In this document: piece after piece, positions 25,722 through 34,703 of the stretch | How positions within the stretch are numbered: the stretch's first letter is position 1 | Layout: every line of letters begins with the position of its first letter | NCBI GenBank assembly: GCA_913050215.1 | Contig: CAJXBG010000031.1 | Location: 1 to 36,206 of the forward strand | DNA length: 36,206 nucleotides | Origin: an uncultured Gammaproteobacteria bacterium | GTDB taxonomy: Bacteria; Pseudomonadota; Gammaproteobacteria; Pseudomonadales; Azotimanducaceae | Direction: 5' to 3' | Notes under the pieces: generated by a model | Database searches by the model: none | Told to the model about the DNA's origin: nothing | What the model saw: only the letters and a program-made list of their open reading frames with translations | Program-made: the position numbers and the translations under genes

Positions 25722-26234
25722 TCACTTCACCTCAATCACATTGGTCCGCAACGCCGATACTAACTGATCAAATTTCTCGGCAGTTACTCTACCGTAAACT
25801 TGATGATCAATTCGCATCGCTGGTGAGCAAGCACAGTTCCCAAGGCAATAAACAGCCTCAAGCGTGATGTCTCCGGCTGAGGTTGTTTGATCAAATCCAA
25901 TCTGTAAAGATTGCTTTGCGTGAGACTCTAGCTCTCTGCTTCCCATTGCCTGACACGACTCGGACCTGCAAATCTGTAACGTGTGAGAACCACCACGGGT
26001 CGATCTAAAAAAAGTATAAAAACTGATCACGCCATGAACCTCAGCGCGAGAAAGACTCAGACTTTCCGCAATCAAGGTGACCGACTCCCCGGGAACGTAG
26101 CCTATTTCTGTCTGAATCGCATGCAAAACAGGTAACAGTGCACCTGGTTTATCTTTGAGTTCAGTCAATATTCTTTTGACTGATGCCTGCCAACCATTAT
26201 TGTGTTCTTCAGTTGAATTCATTTCGGTGATCAT
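25722..26234 (-). CDS. fdsG: NAD-dependent formate dehydrogenase gamma subunit
   Basis: A 170-residue NuoE-like subunit with a thioredoxin-like [2Fe-2S] domain. Ligands are Cys89 and Cys94 (CRSESC) and Cys130 and Cys134 (CLGNC), followed by CSPAM. The helical N-terminal half includes LLPVLHAIQTEIGYVP and the SRAEVHGVISFYTFF segment conserved in NuoE and FdsG. It sits at the head of the operon. The start at 26234 is tentative because a second in-frame ATG lies 4 codons downstream and neither has a well-placed ribosome site (a GGGAGGG tract is 13 bases before the first). Confidence 0.95.
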   Translation of the reverse strand: MITEMNSTEEHNNGWQASVKRILTELKDKPGALLPVLHAIQTEIGYVPGESVTLIAESLSLSRAEVHGVISFYTFFRSTRGGSHTLQICRSESCQAMGSRELESHAKQSLQIGFDQTTSAGDITLEAVYCLGNCACSPAMRIDHQVYGRVTAEKFDQLVSALRTNVIEVK

Positions 26235-26262
26235 TAACGCGCGATGCCCTCCCTTTTAAAAC

Positions 26263-26274
26263 AACATCGATGTT
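26263..26274. promoter_or_regulatory. 12-bp perfect palindrome upstream of the fds operon
   Basis: AACATCGATGTT is fully self-complementary and lies 29-40 bases before the fdsG start, a typical operator position. No regulator gene is adjacent, and I cannot tie it to a known formate regulator. The surrounding 260-base gap to the thiolase gene holds nothing else I can support. Confidence 0.4.
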
Positions 26275-26494
26275 AAGCACTGTTTAGCATGCTCATCCAC
26301 ATACAATAAGCTTACCGAAGTTTAAACAAGCGACATAACAATTGTAATAGCGCTCAGTGAATTAGCGATAAAGCCTAATTACTGCCTTTTAACTGCCATC
26401 TTAGTTCTCGATCACTGGGAAGCAGAACGCGCTGGAATCCAAATCCACTGTCATTGATAATGCATCCCTGTATTTATTTGTTCAGGATAAAAAA

Positions 26495-27691
26495 ATGCGT
26501 AGAGCAGCAATCGTATCGCCAGTTCGTACACCGGTCGGTAAATTTATGGGGAGCCTTAGTGCGCTACCTGCAGGTGAACTGGGCGCAATTGCCATCAAAG
26601 CCTTGATGGCGCGGACAAAATGCGACCCTGAACGTATCGACGATGTCGTTTTCGCTCAGGGTTACGCCAGTGGCGAAGCACCCTGCATTGGCCGTTGGTC
26701 GGCACTCGCGGCGGGTTTGCCTGTGACTGTTCCAGGCCTGCATGTAGATCGACGTTGTGGCAGTGGGCTGCAGGCAGTCATTGATGCTGCAATGATGGTT
26801 CAAACCGGCGTTGCCGATGCGGTAATCGCTGGTGGCGCTGAGAGCATGAGTAACGTTGAATACTACAGCACAGATATGCGTCCCGGCGCACGCATGGGCT
26901 CTACAACATTTCATGATCGACTCGCCCGCGGAAGGGTGATGTCTCAACCGATCGAACGTTTTGGCGTCATCAGTGGGATGATCGAAACTGCTGAAAACCT
27001 GGCTAAAGACTACGATATCTCACGGGAGGCTTGCGACGAATACGCCGTGATGAGCCACCAGCGCGCAACGGCTGCATGGGCGGAGGGGAAATTTGATGAG
27101 GAACTGATTCCGGTTTCAATACCTCAACGCCGAGGGGACCCCATCCTTTTCGACAAGGACGAAGGCGTAAGAAGCGACGCAAGTATAGAGCGCATGGCAG
27201 CGCTTCGGCCCATTGAGGGCGGTGTCGTCACCGCAGGCAATGCCAGCCAACAAAATGACGCGGCCGCGGCGTGCCTTGTTGTTGCTGAAGATAAGCTAGA
27301 GGAACTCGGTCTAGAACCCATGGGATTTTTGACCGGTTGGGCTGCCGCCGGTTGTGAGCCATCGCGAATGGGCATCGGTCCTGTACCTGCCGTTGAGCGA
27401 CTGTTTGGTAGAACTGGACTTGGTTGGAACGACATTGATCTAGTAGAACTCAACGAGGCATTCGCACCTCAGGTGCTCGCCGTACTGAAAGGCTGGGGCT
27501 GGGACGACCGAGATAAACTCAATGTTAACGGTTCCGGCATCTCTCTTGGTCACCCTATCGGTGCGACAGGAGGACGAATATTGGCTAATCTGATGCACGA
27601 ATTGAAGCGACGTGATGCGAAATACGGGCTCGAGACCATGTGTATCGGCGGCGGACAGGGGCTTGCTGCAATATTCGAAAGTGTCAGCTAA
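26495..27691 (+). CDS. Thiolase (acetyl-CoA C-acyltransferase)
   Basis: A 398-residue thiolase that would cleave a 3-ketoacyl-CoA with CoA, or run in reverse. The acylated nucleophile is Cys88 in DRRCGSGLQA; the second active-site set is NEAFAPQ, then His353 in GISLGHPIGATG and Cys383 in CIGGGQG. All three catalytic residues are present and the length is standard. AGGATAAAAAA precedes the start. It stands alone between the fds operon, from which it diverges, and the convergent Gfo/Idh/MocA gene 10 bases away. It could finish beta-oxidation-like breakdown of side chains or ring fragments made by other enzymes in the window; specificity cannot be read from sequence. Confidence 0.95.
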   Translation: MRRAAIVSPVRTPVGKFMGSLSALPAGELGAIAIKALMARTKCDPERIDDVVFAQGYASGEAPCIGRWSALAAGLPVTVPGLHVDRRCGSGLQAVIDAAMMVQTGVADAVIAGGAESMSNVEYYSTDMRPGARMGSTTFHDRLARGRVMSQPIERFGVISGMIETAENLAKDYDISREACDEYAVMSHQRATAAWAEGKFDEELIPVSIPQRRGDPILFDKDEGVRSDASIERMAALRPIEGGVVTAGNASQQNDAAAACLVVAEDKLEELGLEPMGFLTGWAAAGCEPSRMGIGPVPAVERLFGRTGLGWNDIDLVELNEAFAPQVLAVLKGWGWDDRDKLNVNGSGISLGHPIGATGGRILANLMHELKRRDAKYGLETMCIGGGQGLAAIFESVS

Positions 27692-27701
27692 CACATTCAA
27701 T

Positions 27702-28784
27702 TCAAAAAGCTCCCCCATGAGCGTCAGCCATTTCTTGCGCTAACAAACTCAATTCCGATGCTTTGAAAATGTGTTCCTGCCCCATGCTGTTTTCTGTTCG
27801 ATTGAGCACGTCCAAAATCAGCTGCCCGAAAAATGGGTATCCAATAACGCCAAGACAATCTATCTCCCGGGTTTCGTCTTGCGTCGTCAAATGAATGAGT
27901 GATGCCGGGTTATTCCGCTGGGGATCAATGTATTTTCGAACCTCCATGGAGCCGTTGGTACCGACGACAAATGTTCTTCCATCACCCCACACCGGCATAC
28001 CGTCAGGGGTAAACCAGTCAACCCTACTGTAGAAAGAAGTCCCGTTATCACCGGTCAGGGAGAACTCGCCGAAATCTTCGAGTTCTGGATACGCCGCATG
28101 ACTGACGTTTTTCGCCAGAGCGAAATTAACAGTGGCGTCCTTCGCACTGGCATAGGTAAGAAACTGTTCGACCTGATGACTGCCAATGTCGGTAATGATG
28201 CCACCGTAATGTTGTTTCTGAAAAAACCAATCCGGTCGATACTTTGCCGACAATCGGTGCGGAGCCAGATTTAAAACCTGAATCACCTCACCCACCGCGC
28301 CTTGATTGATCAGCTCGCCTGCATGCCAGGCTGCTTCGTTATGCACTCGCTCGGCATAATAGACCAGATACTTCCTGCCCGTTGCGCGCGTCAGCGTCCT
28401 GATCTGTTGCAATTGATCAAGGGTCGTAAAAGGCGCCTTGTCCGTAAAATAGTCTTTTCCTGACTCTATAACCTGCGCACCTATGCGGGCGCGCGCATCG
28501 GGTATTGCGGCCGAGGCAACTAGATGCAAGCTTTCATCATCAAGTATCTCGTCGAAGGTTTGTACTGCTTTTACCTGGGGATACTTTTTACAAAATGCGT
28601 CTAGTTTGGACTGGTCGGGGTCATATACCGAGCAAAGCGTTCCGCCAGCCTCAAGCAACCCTTTAGTTTGACCGTATATGTGGCCGTGATCCAAAAAGGC
28701 AGCTGAAAATTTGAAATCGCCAGGCGCTACAACCGGCACGCACCCTCCTTCTGGTGCATAGCTGGCACCACTCCGATTACTCAT
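27702..28784 (-). CDS. Gfo/Idh/MocA-family oxidoreductase
   Basis: A 360-residue NAD(P)-dependent sugar oxidoreductase if started at 28784; an in-frame ATG at 28847 would add 21 residues but leaves only 22 bases to the divergent uxuA start. Neither start has a good ribosome site, so the choice is tentative. The Rossmann strand FSAAFLDHGHIYGQ has a less glycine-rich loop than usual. The DKAP segment corresponds to the EKP motif of the family, and GGIITDIGSHQVEQF carries the Asp/His pair that contacts substrate. Its divergent position beside uxuA-uxaC-uxuB suggests it acts on a sugar acid, a glycoside or a modified sugar that feeds this route; this is inferred. Confidence 0.85.
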   Translation of the reverse strand: MSNRSGASYAPEGGCVPVVAPGDFKFSAAFLDHGHIYGQTKGLLEAGGTLCSVYDPDQSKLDAFCKKYPQVKAVQTFDEILDDESLHLVASAAIPDARARIGAQVIESGKDYFTDKAPFTTLDQLQQIRTLTRATGRKYLVYYAERVHNEAAWHAGELINQGAVGEVIQVLNLAPHRLSAKYRPDWFFQKQHYGGIITDIGSHQVEQFLTYASAKDATVNFALAKNVSHAAYPELEDFGEFSLTGDNGTSFYSRVDWFTPDGMPVWGDGRTFVVGTNGSMEVRKYIDPQRNNPASLIHLTTQDETREIDCLGVIGYPFFGQLILDVLNRTENSMGQEHIFKASELSLLAQEMADAHGGAF

Positions 28785-28869
28785 AAAGGATTCATCATTG
28801 TCACGATAAACTTCTTGGTGAATTAATCCTTCCAATTTACCATGCATAAACTAAATATGGAGTAACCGC

Positions 28870-30057
28870 ATGCAAGAAACGTGGCGATGGTTTGGCCCAA
28901 CTGACACGGTCACGCTGGAACAGATTCGTCAGGCAGGTGCTACTGGCGTTGTCACAGCCCTCGATCATATCGCGACAGGTGAAATCTGGCCCGAAGAAGA
29001 TATCGCCGATCGGAAGCAACTGATAAATGATAGCGGGCTTGAGTGGGCGGTAGTCGAGAGCGTACCACTCCATCAGGACATAAAACTTAGGCACGGCGAC
29101 TATCAGCGACTCATAGAAAATTACTGCCGGACCCTAGCAAACCTTGGTAAATTCGGGATCACGCGGGTATGTTACAACTTCATGCCGGTTGTCGACTGGA
29201 CGCGAACAAACCTTAATTTTGAGCTCGATAATGCCTCTAGTGCATTACGTTTCGAAATGGCCGACTTTGTCGCCTACGACGTTTACATATTGCAAAGACC
29301 AAACGCCGCCGCGGATTACAACAATCTGCAACTTCAGCACGCCAAGAGCCGGTTCATCGGTATGAGCGAGCAGGATAAAGTAGACCTTGAATCAAATATT
29401 ATCGCGGGGCTACCCGGCGGTGAAGGTTCCTACACAAGAGAAAGCATAAGCCAGGCGATCGAGGCATTCAGAGATATTGGCAATACGGGGTTACGAGCCA
29501 ACCTGTTGGCCTTCCTCGAAGACATTGTGCCAACGGCAGAGGCTGCCGGCGTAGTCATGGCAATTCATCCTGATGACCCACCGTTCTCATTGTTTGGACT
29601 ACCCCGCGTTGTCTCTACCGCCGATGATGCACGATCAATTGTTCAGTCTGTTCCGAGCCCAAGCAACGGTTTAACCATGTGTGCGGGTTCTTACGGCGCG
29701 CGCTCGGACAATGACCTGGTAGAAATGGTCGAAGAATTTGGCTCAAATATTCAATTCGTGCATTTGCGAAACATACAGCGAGAACAAGACGGTTCGTTTT
29801 ATGAGTCTGAGCACCTCGATGGAGATAACGATATTATTGGTATTGTCAGGGCGCTACTTAAACAGGAGTCGTCACGCCGAAGCTTGAACCAACCGTTTTC
29901 AGAGATACCCATGCGTCCGGATCACGGCCATGCAATCGGCGATGAAAAGAACAACCCCAATATTCGTCCCGGATACTCTTTCGCCGGTCGAATGAAAGGT
30001 CTTGCTGAACTCCGCGGCGTCATTCATACCCTAAGCAGGCTCGATCAAAATGGGTAA
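28870..30057 (+). CDS. uxuA: Mannonate dehydratase
   Basis: A 395-residue TIM-barrel enzyme that removes water from D-mannonate to give 2-keto-3-deoxy-D-gluconate. Family hallmarks are WRWFGPTDTVTLEQIRQAG at the N terminus, YNFMPVVDWTRT, then HPDDPPFSLFGLPR around a metal-binding histidine, and HLRNIQ with a C-terminal RPDHGH motif. GGAGTAACCGC is a good ribosome site. The stop overlaps the downstream uxaC start by 8 bases, so the two are probably translationally coupled. It is the last of the three reactions encoded here; a KDG kinase and aldolase are not in the window. Confidence 0.96.
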   Translation: MQETWRWFGPTDTVTLEQIRQAGATGVVTALDHIATGEIWPEEDIADRKQLINDSGLEWAVVESVPLHQDIKLRHGDYQRLIENYCRTLANLGKFGITRVCYNFMPVVDWTRTNLNFELDNASSALRFEMADFVAYDVYILQRPNAAADYNNLQLQHAKSRFIGMSEQDKVDLESNIIAGLPGGEGSYTRESISQAIEAFRDIGNTGLRANLLAFLEDIVPTAEAAGVVMAIHPDDPPFSLFGLPRVVSTADDARSIVQSVPSPSNGLTMCAGSYGARSDNDLVEMVEEFGSNIQFVHLRNIQREQDGSFYESEHLDGDNDIIGIVRALLKQESSRRSLNQPFSEIPMRPDHGHAIGDEKNNPNIRPGYSFAGRMKGLAELRGVIHTLSRLDQNG

Positions 30058-31468
30058 CAGCACCATGCTTCATCCCGATCGCCTTTTTCCCGAGGACCCT
30101 CGCACCCGAGATATCGCACGAGAACTCTATGGTTCTGTCAGGTCTCTACCCATTATCAGCCCGCATGGACATACCGACCCGGCTTGGTTTGCAGAAAACA
30201 AACCGTTTGGTAATCCGGCTGAACTGCTCATCACGCCGGACCACTACGTGTTTCGCATGCTCTACAGTCAGGGCATTACCTTGAATCAACTGGGCATCTC
30301 CGGAACAAGCGATTCAAGAAAACCGATGCCAGATCCACGAACTGTCTGGCGATTGTTTGCATCGAACTATCACTTATTCCGTGCGACCCCTTCGCGCATC
30401 TGGCTAGACCATGTGTTCTTTGAGATTTTTGATTTTGATGAACCACTTTCGGGTGATACTTCAGACAAGTATTTCGACAGAATTCAGGCGCTTTTGGACA
30501 CAGAAGAATTTCTGCCCCGTCATCTGTTTGACAAATTCAACATCGAACTGCTCGCGACCACCGAATCACCATTAGACGAACTGCCACATCACAACACAAT
30601 CATTGCAAGTGACTGGGACGGTCGCGTGATAACTACCTTCAGGCCAGATCCTGTGACTGACCCTGAATTTGAGGGCTTCAGCACTAACGTCACGCTCCTC
30701 GGCGAACTCACTGGACGAGATACTGCATCATTCCCTGAGTATCTGGCCGCGCTACAAGATCGTAGGCAATATTTTCAAGCGCGAGGTGCAACCGCAACAG
30801 ACCACGGAAATCCGACCGCGAGCACAGCTGACCTATCGCCCAGCGAGTCTGAGCACCTGTTTCATAAAATCCTCACAGGTGATTTTTCTCCTTTAGAGGC
30901 GGAAAGCTTTCGTGCTCAAATGTTGACCGAAATGGCTAAGATGAGCCTCGAAGATGGGCTCATCATGCAGATTCATCCCGGATCCTATCGAAACCACAAC
31001 CGTTGGTTGTTCGAGCAATATGGACGCGACAAAGGTGCGGACATTCCACGCCAAACAGAATATGTGGCTGCCCTGAAACCATTACTTGATCGATATGGCA
31101 ATGAACCCAACCTCTCGATCATTCTTTTCACACTGGACGAGACCGCCTACAGTCGAGAACTGGCCCCCCTCGCTGGTCATTACCCTGTATTGAAACTTGG
31201 ACCGGCCTGGTGGTTTCACGACAGCCCTGAGGGTATGCGTAGATACCGCGAACAGACAATAGAGACCGCCGGCATATACAATACGGTTGGTTTTAACGAT
31301 GACACGCGGGCTTTTCTCTCGATTCCTGCGCGGCACGATATGTCGAGACGAATTGACTGCGGCTTCCTTGCGAAACTCATCGCTGAACATCGAATGACTG
31401 AAAATGAAGGTTTTGAAGTCGCCGAAGCCTTTGCTTATAGCCTTGCAAAAGAAGCCTACAAACTCTGA
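30050..31468 (+). CDS. uxaC: Glucuronate isomerase
   Basis: A 472-residue uronate isomerase of the amidohydrolase fold, converting D-glucuronate to D-fructuronate (or galacturonate to tagaturonate). Metal ligands His39 and His41 lie in ISPHGHTDP. Further family features are NYHLFRATPSRIWLDH, LATTESPLD, and ILFTLDET, with PAWWFHDSPEGMRR near the C terminus. The start overlaps uxuA by 8 bases; an in-frame ATG 5 codons later is an alternative. The stop shares one base with the uxuB start. Because the reductase partner downstream resembles fructuronate reductase, glucuronate rather than galacturonate is the likely substrate. Confidence 0.96.
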   Translation: MGNSTMLHPDRLFPEDPRTRDIARELYGSVRSLPIISPHGHTDPAWFAENKPFGNPAELLITPDHYVFRMLYSQGITLNQLGISGTSDSRKPMPDPRTVWRLFASNYHLFRATPSRIWLDHVFFEIFDFDEPLSGDTSDKYFDRIQALLDTEEFLPRHLFDKFNIELLATTESPLDELPHHNTIIASDWDGRVITTFRPDPVTDPEFEGFSTNVTLLGELTGRDTASFPEYLAALQDRRQYFQARGATATDHGNPTASTADLSPSESEHLFHKILTGDFSPLEAESFRAQMLTEMAKMSLEDGLIMQIHPGSYRNHNRWLFEQYGRDKGADIPRQTEYVAALKPLLDRYGNEPNLSIILFTLDETAYSRELAPLAGHYPVLKLGPAWWFHDSPEGMRRYREQTIETAGIYNTVGFNDDTRAFLSIPARHDMSRRIDCGFLAKLIAEHRMTENEGFEVAEAFAYSLAKEAYKL

Positions 31469-32910
31469 TGCCAGACCGACTGTCACAAAAAACACTCTTG
31501 GCATTCTCGCGCGCTCGTCATCCCAGTTATGAACGCAGCAAGGTTAAGGCTGGTATTCTGCACATTGGCGTCGGCGGCTTTCACCGCGCGCATCAGGCTA
31601 TCTATACCGAGGACGTGCTGGCGAGTGGGGATCTTCGATGGGGCGTTATTGGGGCTAACCTACGCAGCACCAACATGCGAGACCGGCTCGCACCACAGGA
31701 TTTTCTCTACACAACCTGCACAAGACACATAGATCTTAATGAGTATCGGGTAGTGGGTGCACTTCAAAACGTCCTTACCCTTTCGCAACAACGCCAGGAA
31801 ATTATTGGACTCATCGCATCGCCTAGCATCAAGATTATTACGCTAACCATCACAGAAAAAGGATATTGCCTGAACGTATCCGGTCAGCTCAATGAAGATC
31901 ATCCTGATGTTCGGCATGACCTCGATAATCCAGCTATGCCGGTCTCAGCACTCGGTATCATTGCAGCAGGCCTTAAGCAGCGAATGGATAATCGCGCAGG
32001 GCCGATCACGATCATCAGCTGTGACAATCTGTCGGAAAATGGCAACGCCACGGCACGCACAATCGGCGGCTTGTTAGTACGCAAAGATCGTGGAATTGCC
32101 CACTGGGTTCAAGATCATGTTCAATTTCCGAGCACAATGGTAGACAGAATCGTACCCAAAACAACTGAAGCAGACATTGCGCTCCTCGCAACGGAGAGCG
32201 GAATTGAAGATCGCGGCTTAGTCGTCAGCGAACCTTTTAGCCAGTGGATTATCGAAGACAGATTCGCGGCGGAACGCCCTGAATGGGAAAGCGCTGGCGC
32301 GCAAATCGTGAATAACGTATCGGTACATGAGCAAATGAAGCTACAGATGTTGAACGCAACCCATTCAGCACTTGCCTACCTCGGTTTGCTTGCCGGACAC
32401 GAGTTTATACACCAGGCCATGCAAGACCCGATGTTACACCGCTTCGCTGACTATTTGCTTGAAACAGAAGTGCTGCCCGTCATCGTGCGCCCGAAAGACT
32501 TTGACATCTTGCAGTATAAGCAAAGCATTCTGTCACGTTTTGCAAACAGTCAAATTCAATATCGAACGGCGCAGGTCGCTAGTGATGGATCGCAGAAACT
32601 CATTCAACGTGTCTACCCAAGTATTCAAAACCACATCGAACTTGGCACGCCTTGCCAAGGTTTGATGCTCATTGTCAGCGCCTGGCTTCGATGCTCATGT
32701 AACAAAGAGATCGCAGGCGAGTTTGCTGACCCCGGTGCTGCAATGATCAGAGGCTTGAGCGAGCATGAGTTGCCAGAAAGGCTCCAATCTGTCATAAAAA
32801 TTTTTGGCCCTGCAGGCAGCGAGAAGAGATTTCTTCAGGAAGTCTCAACTGGCTATACTGAACTAGGACAAAAAGGTCTTACGGCCGTACTTCAGAACAT
32901 CCTGAAATAA
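31468..32910 (+). CDS. uxuB: Fructuronate reductase, mannitol dehydrogenase family
   Basis: A 480-residue polyol-specific long-chain dehydrogenase that would reduce D-fructuronate to D-mannonate with NADH. The nucleotide-binding site is HIGVGGFHRAH at 32-42, and the catalytic signature KxxxxNxxH appears as KLQMLNATH. TITEKGY and SCDNLSENG are also typical of the family. The ATG overlaps the uxaC stop by one base (TGATG), giving tight coupling. With uxaC and uxuA it completes glucuronate to KDG. Mannitol dehydrogenase is an alternative from family alone, but the operon argues for UxuB. Confidence 0.94.
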   Translation: MPDRLSQKTLLAFSRARHPSYERSKVKAGILHIGVGGFHRAHQAIYTEDVLASGDLRWGVIGANLRSTNMRDRLAPQDFLYTTCTRHIDLNEYRVVGALQNVLTLSQQRQEIIGLIASPSIKIITLTITEKGYCLNVSGQLNEDHPDVRHDLDNPAMPVSALGIIAAGLKQRMDNRAGPITIISCDNLSENGNATARTIGGLLVRKDRGIAHWVQDHVQFPSTMVDRIVPKTTEADIALLATESGIEDRGLVVSEPFSQWIIEDRFAAERPEWESAGAQIVNNVSVHEQMKLQMLNATHSALAYLGLLAGHEFIHQAMQDPMLHRFADYLLETEVLPVIVRPKDFDILQYKQSILSRFANSQIQYRTAQVASDGSQKLIQRVYPSIQNHIELGTPCQGLMLIVSAWLRCSCNKEIAGEFADPGAAMIRGLSEHELPERLQSVIKIFGPAGSEKRFLQEVSTGYTELGQKGLTAVLQNILK

Positions 32911-32947
32911 TCGACAAAACTGAAATCAGAGAAAAGGACACGACCCC

Positions 32948-33382
32948 ATGAGGAACTACCCGCTAATCATCCTGTTAACACTGCTCGTCTCAATCAGCGG
33001 ATGCGCCTACATACCCTTCTCTGGTGGCAAACTGACGGGCACACCCACCGAGGCACTGGCAGATTGGCGAGAAATTGCCAGCATTTCGATTATTCAGCTT
33101 GAAACCAATCCAGAGCAGCCCTACTCCGTCAACATCTGGATGGTTGCAGAGCAAGCGCGAATATACGTGTTTGCTGGCGATAATTACGCCCAGTGGGTCC
33201 AAAATATTGAATCAAATCATGCTGTAAGATTACAGGCTGAGGAAAAAGTCTACGATCTGCATGCGTACAGGGTTACAGACCCCGACGAGTACCTATCCTT
33301 CACTCATGTCTGGAATGAAAAATACGAAAGCGACCGCACAGATTCAGATGTTCAGGAGAATTATCTTTTTCGACTAGAGTAA
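32948..33382 (+). CDS. Small lipoprotein with a possible split-barrel (PNPOx-like) domain
   Basis: A 144-residue protein with a signal peptide ending in SISGC, lipidated at Cys19. The mature part has short beta strands such as YSVNIWMVAEQARIYVFAG, then AVRLQAEEKVYDLHAYRV, a pattern like the split beta-barrel of flavin- or deazaflavin-linked pyridoxamine-oxidase-like proteins (for example DUF2255 relatives). No cofactor motif can be confirmed by eye. AAGGA lies about 11 bases before the start. It follows uxuB by 37 bases and could be the last gene of that operon. It may be an envelope protein without enzymatic activity. Confidence 0.75.
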   Translation: MRNYPLIILLTLLVSISGCAYIPFSGGKLTGTPTEALADWREIASISIIQLETNPEQPYSVNIWMVAEQARIYVFAGDNYAQWVQNIESNHAVRLQAEEKVYDLHAYRVTDPDEYLSFTHVWNEKYESDRTDSDVQENYLFRLE

Positions 33383-33429
33383 CCTTTAAAACGCGATCCG
33401 GCGGTCTGCTTTTTAGAGGTCAACTTTCG

Positions 33430-34674
33430 TTACGCCTCTACTTTTTCTAGCGGCGGCATACCCAACACATCGGCAAAGGTCGAATGAAAGTGATGCAATG
33501 CAGGTTCATTGCGACCAAAGGTAACGTGCTTTAGCAGACCAGTTTCTGCAGACTTCTGTTGTAGTTCACCCATCAGATAATCTTCTTTTTCAATGGTGCT
33601 ATTGAAAACCTCCATTGTCGTTTCAATACTCGGCCCGCCTCGCTTCTCTGGATCGTAAACATTTTCAGATGTCACTTCTTCAAGGCTACCCTCTGCTTTT
33701 GCAGCGTCCTCCATATCCAGTACTTCCTGCGCATAATAGGCGAAAACCTGCGAGGTCGAGCGTCCCGGGTTGTCAGGATCCGGGTACATTTTCACAATCG
33801 TACAAGACCCGTTACCTACAATGAAAGTAATGTTCGGGAACAGGTAGTAAAGCACAAATGCTGCGCCAACATGAATATTCCAATCTGCTTCCGGAATATC
33901 TTTAAATTCGCCAAGGGTCTGCGAAGCTGTCACGAATCTGTGATGACGACCAAACAGTTCCAGATGCAAATTGTTGCCCGGAAAAATTTTACCTAATGTA
34001 TTTTTGTGTAACTTGCCAAAGTGATAGGTCTCACCGAAAGTGTCATTTGAAAGTTTCCAATTAAGATTCATATTGATGGTTTTCGTACCCCCACGAACAA
34101 GCTTACCCAACCCATAGGTTCCGAGTTCTTCGGCTAGTTCAGCGCCCAACAATTCATCAACATCCAGTTGACCGTCGGGTTGTGGATGCACCCACAACAA
34201 GCCATCACGTTCCACCGCCGGGAGTTCAATCAAACCATTACAACTCTTGTCAATTTCACCGAAGTGATCTTCATTAGGTATCGCCACCAAGTCACCGCTA
34301 TTGGAGTAACTCCAAAAATGGAACGGACAGGTGAATACATTTTTTCTACCACGTTCTTCCTGACTTACACGAACACCTCTATGACGACAGGCATTCAGAA
34401 ATGCGCGAAAGTTACCCTCGTTGTCCCTGGTGGCAAGCACCGGTATACCAAAATCATCAATCGTCAGAAAGCTGCCGGGCTCTGGTAACTCGCCGGATAA
34501 GCCAATCAACTGAGGGTGATTCTGAAAAAACATGTCCCATTCTTTGGCTGCTATATCCGGACAAACATAGGAGGTCATTGGCATTCTGTACTGCACACCT
34601 GCGTCGATGTTTTTTCCTTCATCAACCTGACGCATCAATTCTTTAAGTATTTCTACCTGAGTTTCCTGTTTCAT
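33430..34674 (-). CDS. Rieske non-heme iron oxygenase, ring-hydroxylating alpha-subunit type
   Basis: A 414-residue oxygenase component. The Rieske ligands are Cys96 and His98 (CRHRG), then Cys116 and His119 (CPFHFW). The catalytic domain has the aromatic-dioxygenase-like metal motif Asp211-x3-Glu215-x2-His218-x4-His223 (DTFGETYHFGKLH). This differs from the KshA-like enzyme at 1967-3049 and points to hydroxylation of aromatic or other cyclic compounds, or N-/O-demethylation. No small subunit, ferredoxin or reductase is adjacent. The start has a good ribosome site (GGAGTAAAAAC). It lies 29 bases after the dehalogenase stop on the same strand, so both are probably expressed from the TetR-controlled promoter. 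Confidence 0.9.
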   Translation of the reverse strand: MKQETQVEILKELMRQVDEGKNIDAGVQYRMPMTSYVCPDIAAKEWDMFFQNHPQLIGLSGELPEPGSFLTIDDFGIPVLATRDNEGNFRAFLNACRHRGVRVSQEERGRKNVFTCPFHFWSYSNSGDLVAIPNEDHFGEIDKSCNGLIELPAVERDGLLWVHPQPDGQLDVDELLGAELAEELGTYGLGKLVRGGTKTINMNLNWKLSNDTFGETYHFGKLHKNTLGKIFPGNNLHLELFGRHHRFVTASQTLGEFKDIPEADWNIHVGAAFVLYYLFPNITFIVGNGSCTIVKMYPDPDNPGRSTSQVFAYYAQEVLDMEDAAKAEGSLEEVTSENVYDPEKRGGPSIETTMEVFNSTIEKEDYLMGELQQKSAETGLLKHVTFGRNEPALHHFHSTFADVLGMPPLEKVEA

Positions 34675-34703
34675 GTTTTTACTCCGTACTAATTAGTGCG
34701 TGT

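Noticed and set aside
34688-34697. ACTAATTAGT palindrome between the dehalogenase and Rieske genes
   Set aside because: It is short and A+T-rich, lies inside an operon gap of 29 bases, and has no promoter or T-tract context.
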